From CAIXZV01 sp037446495 (lineage in GTDB: Bacteria; Chloroflexota; Limnocylindria; Limnocylindrales; CSP1-4): 64,000 nucleotides of DNA. The DNA is taken from the NCBI GenBank assembly GCA_037446495.1, contig JBBIIL010000003.1:62001-126000 (forward strand), in the 5' to 3' direction. Under the pieces are notes generated by a model, which worked only from the letters and a program-made list of their open reading frames with translations, searched no databases and had not been told where the DNA came from. A program made the position numbers and the translations under genes. Shown piece by piece: positions 54,696 to 64,000 of this stretch (the first letter of the stretch is position 1; each line of letters begins with the position of its first letter).

Positions 54696-55640
54696 TCAGG
54701 CCCGGCGCTCCTGATGGCCGCGCAGCCAGTCCGCGCCGCGCATCGACCGCCTGCCCAGCGGTGTCACCTGCTCCAGGACGAGCCTGCCCTCGGCGGTCGC
54801 GAGCGCGGGCTCGTCGCCCTGCCTGACGAGGGTTCCGGGCGCATCATCTGGAGCACCGGGCTCTGCGCGCGCCGCCGCCACCACCAGGCGCTCGCCGTCG
54901 AGGTCCACGAACGTCCCCGGCCACGGCCGGTAGGCGCGGACCAGACGCTCGAGCTCGGCCGCGGAGCTTGTCGGGTCCAGCGCGCCGTCCGACCGGCGGA
55001 GCGCCCGGGTCAGCACGACACCCTCGTTCGCCTGCGGGACGGGCGCCAGACGACCGTCAAGCCAGGCGTCGAGCGATCGGTCGAGCAGGTCGGCCGCCAG
55101 CTCGGCCAAGTGCGCCTCCAGCTCCGATGCCGTCTCGCGGCCCGTCAGCGGGACGCGGAGCCGGGCGAGGAGCGGCCCGGTGTCCAACCCCGCATCCATG
55201 CGCATCAACGAGACACCGGCGTCGGCATCGCCCGCGGCGATCGTCGCGGACACGGGCGACGCCCCGCGGAACCGGGGCAGGGCCGAGGGGTGCAGGTTGA
55301 GCGCGCCGTGCGGCAGGTCGAGCAGCGCGGCCGGGACGATCTGGCCGTAGTCGGCCAAGACGGCGAGGGCCGGGGCGAGGGCGAGGACGGCAGCGATCGC
55401 CTCGGGCGCGCGCAGGCGCTCCGGCGCGAGCACGGGCGCGAGGCCCAACACGCCCGCCAGCGCCGCGACGGGCGTCGGCGTCAGGACGGCGTGGCGGCCG
55501 ACGGGCCGCTCGGGCGCGGTGACGATGCCGACGAGCTCAATCCGTGGATGCGCCGCAAGTCGGCGGAGGGCGGGCGCAGCAAACGCGCCCGACCCGAGGT
55601 AGACCGTCCGGACGCGCTCGCCCGCCGGCCCGGCGTTCAT
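54696..55640 (-). CDS. fmt: Methionyl-tRNA formyltransferase
   Basis: 314 residues. Formylates initiator Met-tRNA. VYLGSGAFAAPALRRLA, ADYGQIVPAALLDLPHGALNLHPSALPRFRGASPV and GVSLMRMDAGLDTGPLL show the formyltransferase core with catalytic Asn/His/Asp; the C-terminal anticodon-stem domain starts about 205. The usual GTPD-like substitution GSGAFA in place of GTpeFA is noted. ATG overlaps the def stop (ATGA). Confidence 0.95.
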   Translation of the reverse strand: MNAGPAGERVRTVYLGSGAFAAPALRRLAAHPRIELVGIVTAPERPVGRHAVLTPTPVAALAGVLGLAPVLAPERLRAPEAIAAVLALAPALAVLADYGQIVPAALLDLPHGALNLHPSALPRFRGASPVSATIAAGDADAGVSLMRMDAGLDTGPLLARLRVPLTGRETASELEAHLAELAADLLDRSLDAWLDGRLAPVPQANEGVVLTRALRRSDGALDPTSSAAELERLVRAYRPWPGTFVDLDGERLVVAAARAEPGAPDDAPGTLVRQGDEPALATAEGRLVLEQVTPLGRRSMRGADWLRGHQERRA

Positions 55641-56191
55641 GCGAGCGCCTTGCTGGCCCTTCGGTGGCGAGCTCGCTGAGTTGCCCCCTCGTCAGCGCCG
55701 GCGTCCTCGTCCTCGTCACCGCCCTGGCCCACGGCGATCAACTCGTCCATGGACCCGAGGTAGTCGATGAACAGCCGGCCGTCGAGGTGGTCGAGCTCGT
55801 GCTGGAGCGCCCGCCCCAGGAGCCCCGAGCCCGAGACCTTGTACTTCCTGCCGCGCCGGTCCTGGGCCACCACCCAGACCTTCTCCTTGCGTGTCACGTA
55901 GGCGAAGTAGCCGGGGACCGAGAGGCAGCCCTCGAGGTCGCGGTCCGTGCCATCCGAGCGCACGATCATCGGGTTCACCAGCTCGTAGAGGCGGCTCTCG
56001 ACCTCGACGACGGCACAGCGGACCGGCTCGCCAACCTGCGGCGCGGCCAGCCCGACGCCCGGCGCTGCCCGCATGGTCGCGGCGAGGTCGTCGAGCAGCC
56101 CGTGGAGGTACTTGCCGAAGCTGTCCACGGGCTGGCCCTTGAGCCGGAGCCTCGGGTCGCCGAGCAGGACGATGGGTCGAACACCACTCAT
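55637..56191 (-). CDS. def: Peptide deformylase
   Basis: 184 residues. Removes N-formyl groups from new proteins. All three motifs are intact: GVGLAAPQVG (45-54), EGCLSVPG with metal ligand Cys89, and HELDHLDG with His131, Glu132 and His135. The C-terminal 30 residues are Asp/Glu then Arg-rich and extra. The ATG lies exactly 6 bases after TATACT, so the def-fmt-rlmN-rpe-dtd message is probably leaderless. Confidence 0.97.
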   Translation of the reverse strand: MSGVRPIVLLGDPRLRLKGQPVDSFGKYLHGLLDDLAATMRAAPGVGLAAPQVGEPVRCAVVEVESRLYELVNPMIVRSDGTDRDLEGCLSVPGYFAYVTRKEKVWVVAQDRRGRKYKVSGSGLLGRALQHELDHLDGRLFIDYLGSMDELIAVGQGGDEDEDAGADEGATQRARHRRASKALA

Positions 56192-56197
56192 GGCCCG

Positions 56198-56203
56198 AGT
56201 ATA
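56198..56203 (-). promoter_or_regulatory. -10 (TATACT) immediately before def, leaderless promoter
   Basis: On the minus strand TATACT is followed by CGGGCC and the def ATG. With transcription starting about 7 bases after the -10, the first nucleotide would be the A of ATG. No Shine-Dalgarno is visible and no strong -35. Confidence 0.6.
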
Positions 56204-56252
56204 CGGAACGGGGCGCCACCGACCCTCGGCGGCGCCTCGTGGCCGTGCCCCG

Positions 56253-56672
56253 CTATGCCTCGACGGACCCCTCGGTGAGCTCCTTGGGCGCCGCTTCGGC
56301 GGCCTCCTCGCCGGCCTTGGCGGCCTCGTTCTCGTGACGCCAATCGGCGGCGACCGACTGCGCCTTCTCTGCGAAGCGCTGGCCGTACTCGGTGGTGACC
56401 GATGCGGCCTTCTGCGCGGCGGGGCCGGCCTTCACGGCCGCGATGGCGGCGAGCTCGGCAGCCTTGGCCCCAACCTCGCGGGCAACCGGTGCGGCCTGCG
56501 TCGCGACCTGCTGGATCATCGTCTCGAGCTGGCTGAGCCACTCGCGGGCGCGGGAGCTTGCGGCCGCGTCGGCGGCAGCCCCGTCGGCGGCAGCCCGGTC
56601 GGCGGGGGCGTCGGCGGGGGCGTCGGCGGCCTCGGGCGCGGGCTCGATGGCCTCGATCGGCTGGTCGGTCAT
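56253..56672 (-). CDS. Ala-rich helical protein of unknown function
   Basis: 139 residues from ATG at 56672 with a near-perfect AAGGAGGT 5 bases upstream, implying strong translation. Residues 1-40 are acidic Ala/Pro/Asp repeats (DAPADAPAD). From 42 to 125 the sequence is one long amphipathic helix-like stretch (REWLSQLETMIQQVATQAAP, then AEKAQSVAADWRHE) followed by an acidic tail. No signal peptide or known domain. It resembles apolipoprotein- or phasin-like or stress-associated helical proteins only in composition. It lies alone between priA and def. Confidence 0.65.
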   Translation of the reverse strand: MTDQPIEAIEPAPEAADAPADAPADRAAADGAAADAAASSRAREWLSQLETMIQQVATQAAPVAREVGAKAAELAAIAAVKAGPAAQKAASVTTEYGQRFAEKAQSVAADWRHENEAAKAGEEAAEAAPKELTEGSVEA

Positions 56673-56748
56673 GGCGGACCTCCTTCGTTGGTGTCGGTCC
56701 CCATTGTCGCCACCTGCGCCAATTCGGCCAGAGCCGAGGGTCGCGACC

Positions 56749-59289
56749 CTAGAGGAGCGTCTCGGGATCCACGTCCACACTCCACGGCGCGGCTGGCAGC
56801 GGGTCCAGCAGGGCCACCGGGTCCGGCCCGCGCAGCACCACGCTATACCGCCACCTCTCGGCGCGCCGGGCAACGAATGCGGGCGCCGGCCCGACGACCT
56901 GAACGGTCGGCGCCACGAGGCGAGCACGTGCCCGCAGCTCGTCGGCATAGGCGATCGCCGCCTTCTCCGCCGCCTCGCGCACAGGCAGACCCACGGTCAG
57001 CTTGACCAGCCGGCCGAACGGCGGCGAGCCGAAGCGCTCGCGCAGCGCCAGCTCCTGGGCGTAGAACGAGGCGGCGTCACGGTCGGCCACGGCGGTGATG
57101 GCCCGGTGGTCGGGGCGGTACGTCTGGATGAACGCCATCCCCGGCCGACCGCCGCGCCCGGCCCGGCCCACGGCCTGGGCCAGCAGCTGGTACGTCCGCT
57201 CGGCCGCCCGCTCGTCGGGCAGGTTGAGCGCCACGTCCGCCGACACCACCCCCACGAGGGTCACCTCGGGCACGTCGATCCCCTTGGCCACGAGGCTCGT
57301 CCCCACGAGCACGTCGAGGTGCCCGGCAGCGAACGCGTCGAGCACGCGCTCGGTGGCGCCCTTGCGCTCGGCAATGTCGCGGTCGAGGCGGCCCGTGCGG
57401 AGATGCGGGAACCGTGCCCGGACATCGTGCTCCACGCGCTCGGTGCCGCCGCCGAGGTAGCGGATCCGCGGCGACGAGCACGCCGGGCAGCGCGTGGCGG
57501 GCGGCCAGGCGCGGCCGCAGTGATGGCACCGAAGCGTGGTCCCGGCCCGGTGGTACACGAGCGGGCGCTCGCAGTCGGGGCACTCCTGGACGAACCCGCA
57601 GTCGCGGCAGACGACGACCGAGGCGGTCCCGCGGCGGTTGAGCACGAGGATGGCACGGTCGCCGGCGCGGGTGTCCAGCGCGGCCAGCGCGGCGGCCAGG
57701 GGTCCAGAGAGGATCCCCCGATTGCCGGAGGCCAGCTCCTCGCGCATGTCCACGATAGTGACACTCGGCTCGGTGCCAGCCGCCCGGGTCGGCAGGACGA
57801 GACGCCGGTACTCGCCCGCCCTCGCGCGGCCCACGCTCTCGACCGACGGCGTCGCCGACCCGAGGACGACCGCGGACCCGGCGCGCGCGGCAAGGTCCAG
57901 GGCCGCGTCGCGCGCCTGGAAGCGCGGCGTCCGGTCGCTCTTGTACGCGGGGTCATGCTCCTCGTCCACGACGATGAGCCCGACGTCCGCGAGGGGCGCC
58001 AGGACGGCGGTCCTCGTGCCCACCACGACGTCCGCGCCGCCGGCCCTGATCCTGCGCCACTCGTCCGCGCGCTCGCCCTCCCCGAGCGCGGAGTGCAGGA
58101 CCGCGATCCGGGCCGCGAGGTCAGCGCGGAGCCGGTCCACCACCGGCATGGCGAGCGCGATCTCCGGGACCAGCAGCAGCGCGGGGCGACCCGCAGCGAG
58201 GCAGGCGGCGATCGCCTCGACGTAGATCGCGGTCTTGCCGCTTCCGGTGACCCCGTCGAGCAGCAGGGGCCGAGGGTCGCGCGCTTCCACTGCCGCAAGG
58301 ACCGCGTCGAGCGCCGACGCCTGGTCCGGCGTGAGGTCCGCGTCCGCCGGCCGGGCGCCGCGCGAGGGCACCGGGCGATCGGCCAACGGCCGGCGCGGAC
58401 GCTCGCGCACCTCCACCCGAACCAGTCCGCGCCGCACGAGGCCCACGAGCGCGGAGGATCCGTGGCGGCCGACGACGGGCGCGGCGACGACCCCGTCCGC
58501 AGAGTCCTCAGCCGCCTCGGCCGCCGCTGCCAGCTCGTGAAGCGCGCCGGTCTGCCGTGGCCCCAACGGGCGCCCCGGGGGCTTCGACCCTGCCCGGATC
58601 CGCGCCGCCGCGTCGGCGCCCGCGGTCGTCAGCCAGAGTCGCCGCTCATACCGGAGACCCGCCGTCGTCCCGAGCAGCGTCCAGGCGAGGTCCACGAGCC
58701 CGGCATCGGCCAGCACCCGGAGTTGGCGCAGGAGCGCCCCGCGGCCCTCCGGCGACGCCAGGTCGCGTGCGGGCCGTGACCGACCGGCCAGGTCGTCGAG
58801 GAGGGCCAGGTCGGCCGGTGGCATGCCCCCCTCAACAGCCGCCATGGCCGTCTCCCCGGCTGGCGTGACCTCGACCATCAGCTCGAGCCGCTCCAGGAGG
58901 CCCGGAGGAAGCATCGCCCGGACGACTGCGGCAACCGGCGCGAGGTACCGCGCGGCAATCCCCTGCGCGAAGCCGAGTGCGAGCGGCGGCAGCAGCGGCC
59001 CGTCGGTGCGGACGCGCGCGACGATGGGCCGCGCCTCGGGTCCGGCCGGCCCGACCTCAGCCAGCGTCGACGCCCCGCGGCGGGAAGTCGCTTCCCCGAG
59101 CACGATCCCGATCGCCTGACGACGCCCGAAGGGCACCAGCACGGCCTCGCCGGGCTCCAGGTCTGCCAGCGACGATGGCACGGCATACGTCCAGGTGCGC
59201 GGCCCCGGCCCGCCCGGCGCGTCCACTGCCACCTCGACCAGACGCGCTGCGCCCAGGTCGGGCTCGGGCTCGAACGGCAGCACCGGCAC
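56749..59289 (-). CDS. priA: Primosomal protein N' (replication restart helicase PriA)
   Basis: 846 residues from GTG at 59289; another GTG two codons later is possible. Longer frames run into gmk. The 3' DNA-binding domain covers the N-terminus (LVEVAVDAPGGPGPRTWTY, VLVPFGRRQAIGIV). Helicase: GVTGSGKTAIYVEAI, VVDEEHDPAYKSD and AQAVGRAGRG. The zinc-binding insertion carries paired Cys in CRDCGFVQECPDC and CHHCGRAWPPATRCPAC. Restarts stalled forks. Seven bases after gmk; rpoZ and coaBC, often between them, are absent. Confidence 0.95.
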   Translation of the reverse strand: MPVLPFEPEPDLGAARLVEVAVDAPGGPGPRTWTYAVPSSLADLEPGEAVLVPFGRRQAIGIVLGEATSRRGASTLAEVGPAGPEARPIVARVRTDGPLLPPLALGFAQGIAARYLAPVAAVVRAMLPPGLLERLELMVEVTPAGETAMAAVEGGMPPADLALLDDLAGRSRPARDLASPEGRGALLRQLRVLADAGLVDLAWTLLGTTAGLRYERRLWLTTAGADAAARIRAGSKPPGRPLGPRQTGALHELAAAAEAAEDSADGVVAAPVVGRHGSSALVGLVRRGLVRVEVRERPRRPLADRPVPSRGARPADADLTPDQASALDAVLAAVEARDPRPLLLDGVTGSGKTAIYVEAIAACLAAGRPALLLVPEIALAMPVVDRLRADLAARIAVLHSALGEGERADEWRRIRAGGADVVVGTRTAVLAPLADVGLIVVDEEHDPAYKSDRTPRFQARDAALDLAARAGSAVVLGSATPSVESVGRARAGEYRRLVLPTRAAGTEPSVTIVDMREELASGNRGILSGPLAAALAALDTRAGDRAILVLNRRGTASVVVCRDCGFVQECPDCERPLVYHRAGTTLRCHHCGRAWPPATRCPACSSPRIRYLGGGTERVEHDVRARFPHLRTGRLDRDIAERKGATERVLDAFAAGHLDVLVGTSLVAKGIDVPEVTLVGVVSADVALNLPDERAAERTYQLLAQAVGRAGRGGRPGMAFIQTYRPDHRAITAVADRDAASFYAQELALRERFGSPPFGRLVKLTVGLPVREAAEKAAIAYADELRARARLVAPTVQVVGPAPAFVARRAERWRYSVVLRGPDPVALLDPLPAAPWSVDVDPETLL

Positions 59290-59296
59290 GCGCCTG

Positions 59297-59926
59297 CTAG
59301 GTGATCCTGACGCGGCGGTCGGCGTTGCGGCGCTTCTCCTGGGCGATGATCGCCTCGATCTCCGCGGCGGTCCGCGCCTGCTGGTTGGTCTCGTTGACCA
59401 CGACGCGGTCATAGTCGCCGCTCCTCGCCAGCTCGACCGCGGCATTGCGCTGGCGGATCTCGAGCTCGTCGGCGGTTTCCGTGGCGCGCGAGCGGAGGCG
59501 CTGGAACAGCTCCTCCATCGACGGCGGCACCAGGAACACCAGGAGCGCGTCGGGGGCCCGCTGCTTGACCGCGGATGCGCCCTGCACGTCGATCTTGAGG
59601 ATCACGTCGTGACCCTCGGCCAGCGAGTCGGCAACCTCGTTGCGGGGCGTGCCGTACCAGTTGCCGTGGACCTCGGCGAACTCGAGCAGCTCGCCGGCGT
59701 CACGCAGCCTCGCGAACTCCGCTGTTGTGAGGAATTGGTAATTGACGCCCGGGACCTCGCCCGGCCGCGGGTGGCGCGTCGTGCAGGTGACCACGTAGTG
59801 GTAGTCCGGGTCCCTCGGCCGCTCGCGGAGGGCGTCGAGGATCGTGTCCTTGCCCACCCCCGACGGCCCGCTGATGATCACCAGCTGGGCCCCGGGCGCC
59901 CCGAGCAGCGGCGTGGGGTCGGTCAT
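59297..59926 (-). CDS. gmk: Guanylate kinase
   Basis: 209 residues. Converts GMP to GDP. P-loop GPSGVGKDT (20-28), TCTTRHPRPGEVPGVNYQF for GMP binding, and EFAEVHGNWYGTP are typical. The ATG overlaps the rluD stop (ATGA). Confidence 0.97.
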   Translation of the reverse strand: MTDPTPLLGAPGAQLVIISGPSGVGKDTILDALRERPRDPDYHYVVTCTTRHPRPGEVPGVNYQFLTTAEFARLRDAGELLEFAEVHGNWYGTPRNEVADSLAEGHDVILKIDVQGASAVKQRAPDALLVFLVPPSMEELFQRLRSRATETADELEIRQRNAAVELARSGDYDRVVVNETNQQARTAAEIEAIIAQEKRRNADRRVRIT

Positions 59927-61005
59927 GCCGGACCTCCTGCGGGCCGGCGCCCGGCCGAGGCCTCCGCCGCCCGCAACCCCTCGAGCACGGAGGCGAGCGC
60001 GTCGGGGATCGGCGCCTCAACCCGGATCAGCTTCGACGAGGTGGGCGACACGAGCTCGAGCCGCCACGCGTGGAGGAACAGCCGCTCCAGGCCGTCGGGG
60101 CCCTTGCGCGCCGTCCCGGTCCCGTAGACTGCGTCGCCCGCCACCGGGTGGCCCAGCGCGGCGCAGTGGACGCGGATCTGGTGCGTCCGGCCGGTCACGA
60201 GGTCCAGCTCCAACAGCGTCCAGTCGCGGAACCGCTCGCGCACGCGGTAGCCGGTGGTGGACGGGCGTCCGTCCGAGACCACGGCCATGCGCTTGCGATC
60301 CTTCGGGTCGCGTCCGATCGGCGCCTCGATACGGCCCACCGCCGCCGCGACCGAGCCCAAGACCAGCGCGAGGTAGGTCTTGCGCACCCGGCGCGCCTTG
60401 AGCTGCGCCATCAGCCCGGCCTGCGCGGCGTCGTTGCGGGCCACGATGAGCAGCCCCGAGGTGTCCCGGTCCAGGCGGTGGACGATGCCCGGGCGGACGA
60501 CGCCGGCGATGCCACCGTAGTGGTCACCGCGGGCGAGCAGCGCGTTGACGAGCGTGCCGCGCCAGTGCCCGGGCGCTGGGTGGACCACGAGGCCCGACGG
60601 CTTGTTGACGATCAGGACGTCGTCGTCCTCATAGACCACGTCCACCGGGATCGTCGGGTCCGGCTCGAGGTGGTACGGGATCTCCGCCGGCGGCACCTCG
60701 AGCGTGACCACGCCCGGGCCGCGCATCTCGGAGTTGGCGCGCAGGCGCCGGCCGGAGCCGTCCGCCAGGTGGCCGTCGCTGATCAGCTTCTGGACGTACG
60801 AGCGCGAGAGGCCGGTGCGGTCTGCCACGAACCGGTCGATGCGGCCGATGACCGCGCCGTCGGGAACCACCAGTCGCCGCGGGCCGGGCTCCACCGACGG
60901 GGGCGCCGGCTCGATGCCGAGCGAGCCCTCGAGGTCCTCGTCGCCGTCAACCACATCGTCCGTGGCGTCCTCGTGCGGGTCGGCGCGGTGACCGGGGTCA
61001 GTCAT
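59923..61005 (-). CDS. rluD: RluD-family 23S rRNA pseudouridine synthase
   Basis: 360 residues. Acidic N-terminal extension 1-40, S4 RNA-binding domain about 48-105 (RIDRFVADRTGLSRSYVQKLI), then the catalytic domain with GIVHRLDRDTSGLL (Asp179) and GRTHQIRVH. RluD modifies positions 1911/1915/1917 of 23S rRNA in E. coli; exact target here is inferred. It follows lspA, a very common pair, with slight overlap. Confidence 0.92.
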   Translation of the reverse strand: MTDPGHRADPHEDATDDVVDGDEDLEGSLGIEPAPPSVEPGPRRLVVPDGAVIGRIDRFVADRTGLSRSYVQKLISDGHLADGSGRRLRANSEMRGPGVVTLEVPPAEIPYHLEPDPTIPVDVVYEDDDVLIVNKPSGLVVHPAPGHWRGTLVNALLARGDHYGGIAGVVRPGIVHRLDRDTSGLLIVARNDAAQAGLMAQLKARRVRKTYLALVLGSVAAAVGRIEAPIGRDPKDRKRMAVVSDGRPSTTGYRVRERFRDWTLLELDLVTGRTHQIRVHCAALGHPVAGDAVYGTGTARKGPDGLERLFLHAWRLELVSPTSSKLIRVEAPIPDALASVLEGLRAAEASAGRRPAGGPA

Positions 61006-61572
61006 CCGTCCCCCACTCCGCCGTGAAGGGGAAGAGCGCCACGATGAAGATCATGATCAGCGAGGTGGTGATGGCCGCGTCCGCGATGTTGTACGTCCAG
61101 AAGCGCCACGCGCCGACGCCCATGTCGATCCAGTCCACAACCTCGCCGAAGCGCAGGCGGTCGATGAGGTTGCCGATGGCGCCGCCGAGCAGCAGCGCGG
61201 TGGCGACCGACATCACGATCCCCCGGCCAGCCCTCCGGTGGTACACGACGATCAGGACGATGACCACCAGCGACACGATGGCGAAGGCGGTGGCGGACTG
61301 CGGCACCATCCCGAACAGGATGCCGCTGTTGGCGCCATGGACGAAGTTGAGCCACGTCCCGAGGACCGAGATCCCCGAGCCCCTCTCGATGTTGGCGACG
61401 ATCCACGACTTGGTGAGCTGGTCCGCGACGACGACCGCGATCGCGATGGCCGCGAACAGGAGCCACCGACGGGCCGACGGGCCGCTCCACGCCTTCGCAG
61501 CGGGAGCGTCCTCGTCGACGATCTCCTCGTCCTCGCGTGCGTCGAGGCCCTCGGCCCGCCGCTCGGCCACCA

Positions 61573-61573
<1 letters not shown>
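60998..61573 (-). CDS. lspA: Lipoprotein signal peptidase II
   Basis: 191 residues from ATG at 61573, sharing a base with the ileS stop (TGATG). Cuts signal peptides of prolipoproteins such as the two encoded at 10446-12630. Four membrane helices from about 37; catalytic Asp138 in GNLIDRL and Asp165 in YNIADAAI. VADQLTKSWI and NSGILFG match the family. An acidic 30-residue cytoplasmic N-terminal extension is unusual. Confidence 0.95.

Positions 61574-64000
<2,427 letters not shown>

Overview
The window is very GC-rich DNA (by eye around 70%) from a bacterial chromosome. Almost every gene lies on the minus strand and is packed into translationally coupled runs with ATGA, GTGA or TGATG junctions. 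The gene set is typical of a high-GC Chloroflexota or actinobacteria-like soil or freshwater lineage: DUF177, a DivIVA-like protein, DUF3352, two Asp23-family proteins, a class II xylose isomerase and many GTG starts. Chloroflexota is my best guess from gene content, not a measured placement.

Layout, left to right. Positions 1-3105 hold the tail of a probable sugar ABC transporter ATPase (+) facing the xylose pair xylB-xylA (-). From 3106 to 64000 there is essentially one housekeeping supercluster on the minus strand. Read in the direction of transcription it is ileS, lspA, rluD, gmk, priA, (helical protein), def, fmt, rlmN, rpe, dtd, [rpmB on +], asp23, fakA-like, recG, rsmD, coaD, divIVA-like, DUF177, rpmF, plsX, asp23, nusB, acpP, rnc, smc, ftsY, small membrane protein, ffh, DUF3352, rpsP, khpA, rimM, trmD, rplS, ..., rnhB, ..., yraN, rpsB, tsf, pyrH, frr, uppS, cdsA, dxr, rseP, ispG, ..., nusA, ylxR, infB, rbfA, nrnA, truB, ribF. 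This largely reproduces the order known from the Bacillus subtilis priA-ribF region, with coaD/rsmD/DUF177/rpmF spliced in and rimP, proS, rpoZ, coaBC, rsmB and rsgA absent.

Three accessory islands break the backbone. (1) Two overlapping lipoprotein genes on + (10446-12630) sit between ispG and nusA, where proS/polC/rimP would be expected. (2) A two-gene + strand cassette (22365-26644) sits between yraN and rnhB, which are neighbours in many bacteria. It encodes a 1231-residue multidomain protein (an 'LQRxxGNRAV'-like motif, a Gly/Ala-rich repeat region, a long amphipathic-helical region and an OmpA-like region) and a jelly-roll-like partner; neither has a Sec signal. This is the most novel-looking locus. 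(3) A phzF-like gene and a polytopic membrane protein lie between rnhB and rplS.

The non-coding DNA is also informative. A structured repeat with a conserved near-palindrome overlaps or adjoins the promoters of rplS and rpsB. The nusA leader carries a terminator-like hairpin. Several genes (def, rnhB, phzF) have -10-like hexamers 6-7 nt before the start codon and may be leaderless. No tRNA, rRNA, CRISPR array or insertion sequence was recognised.
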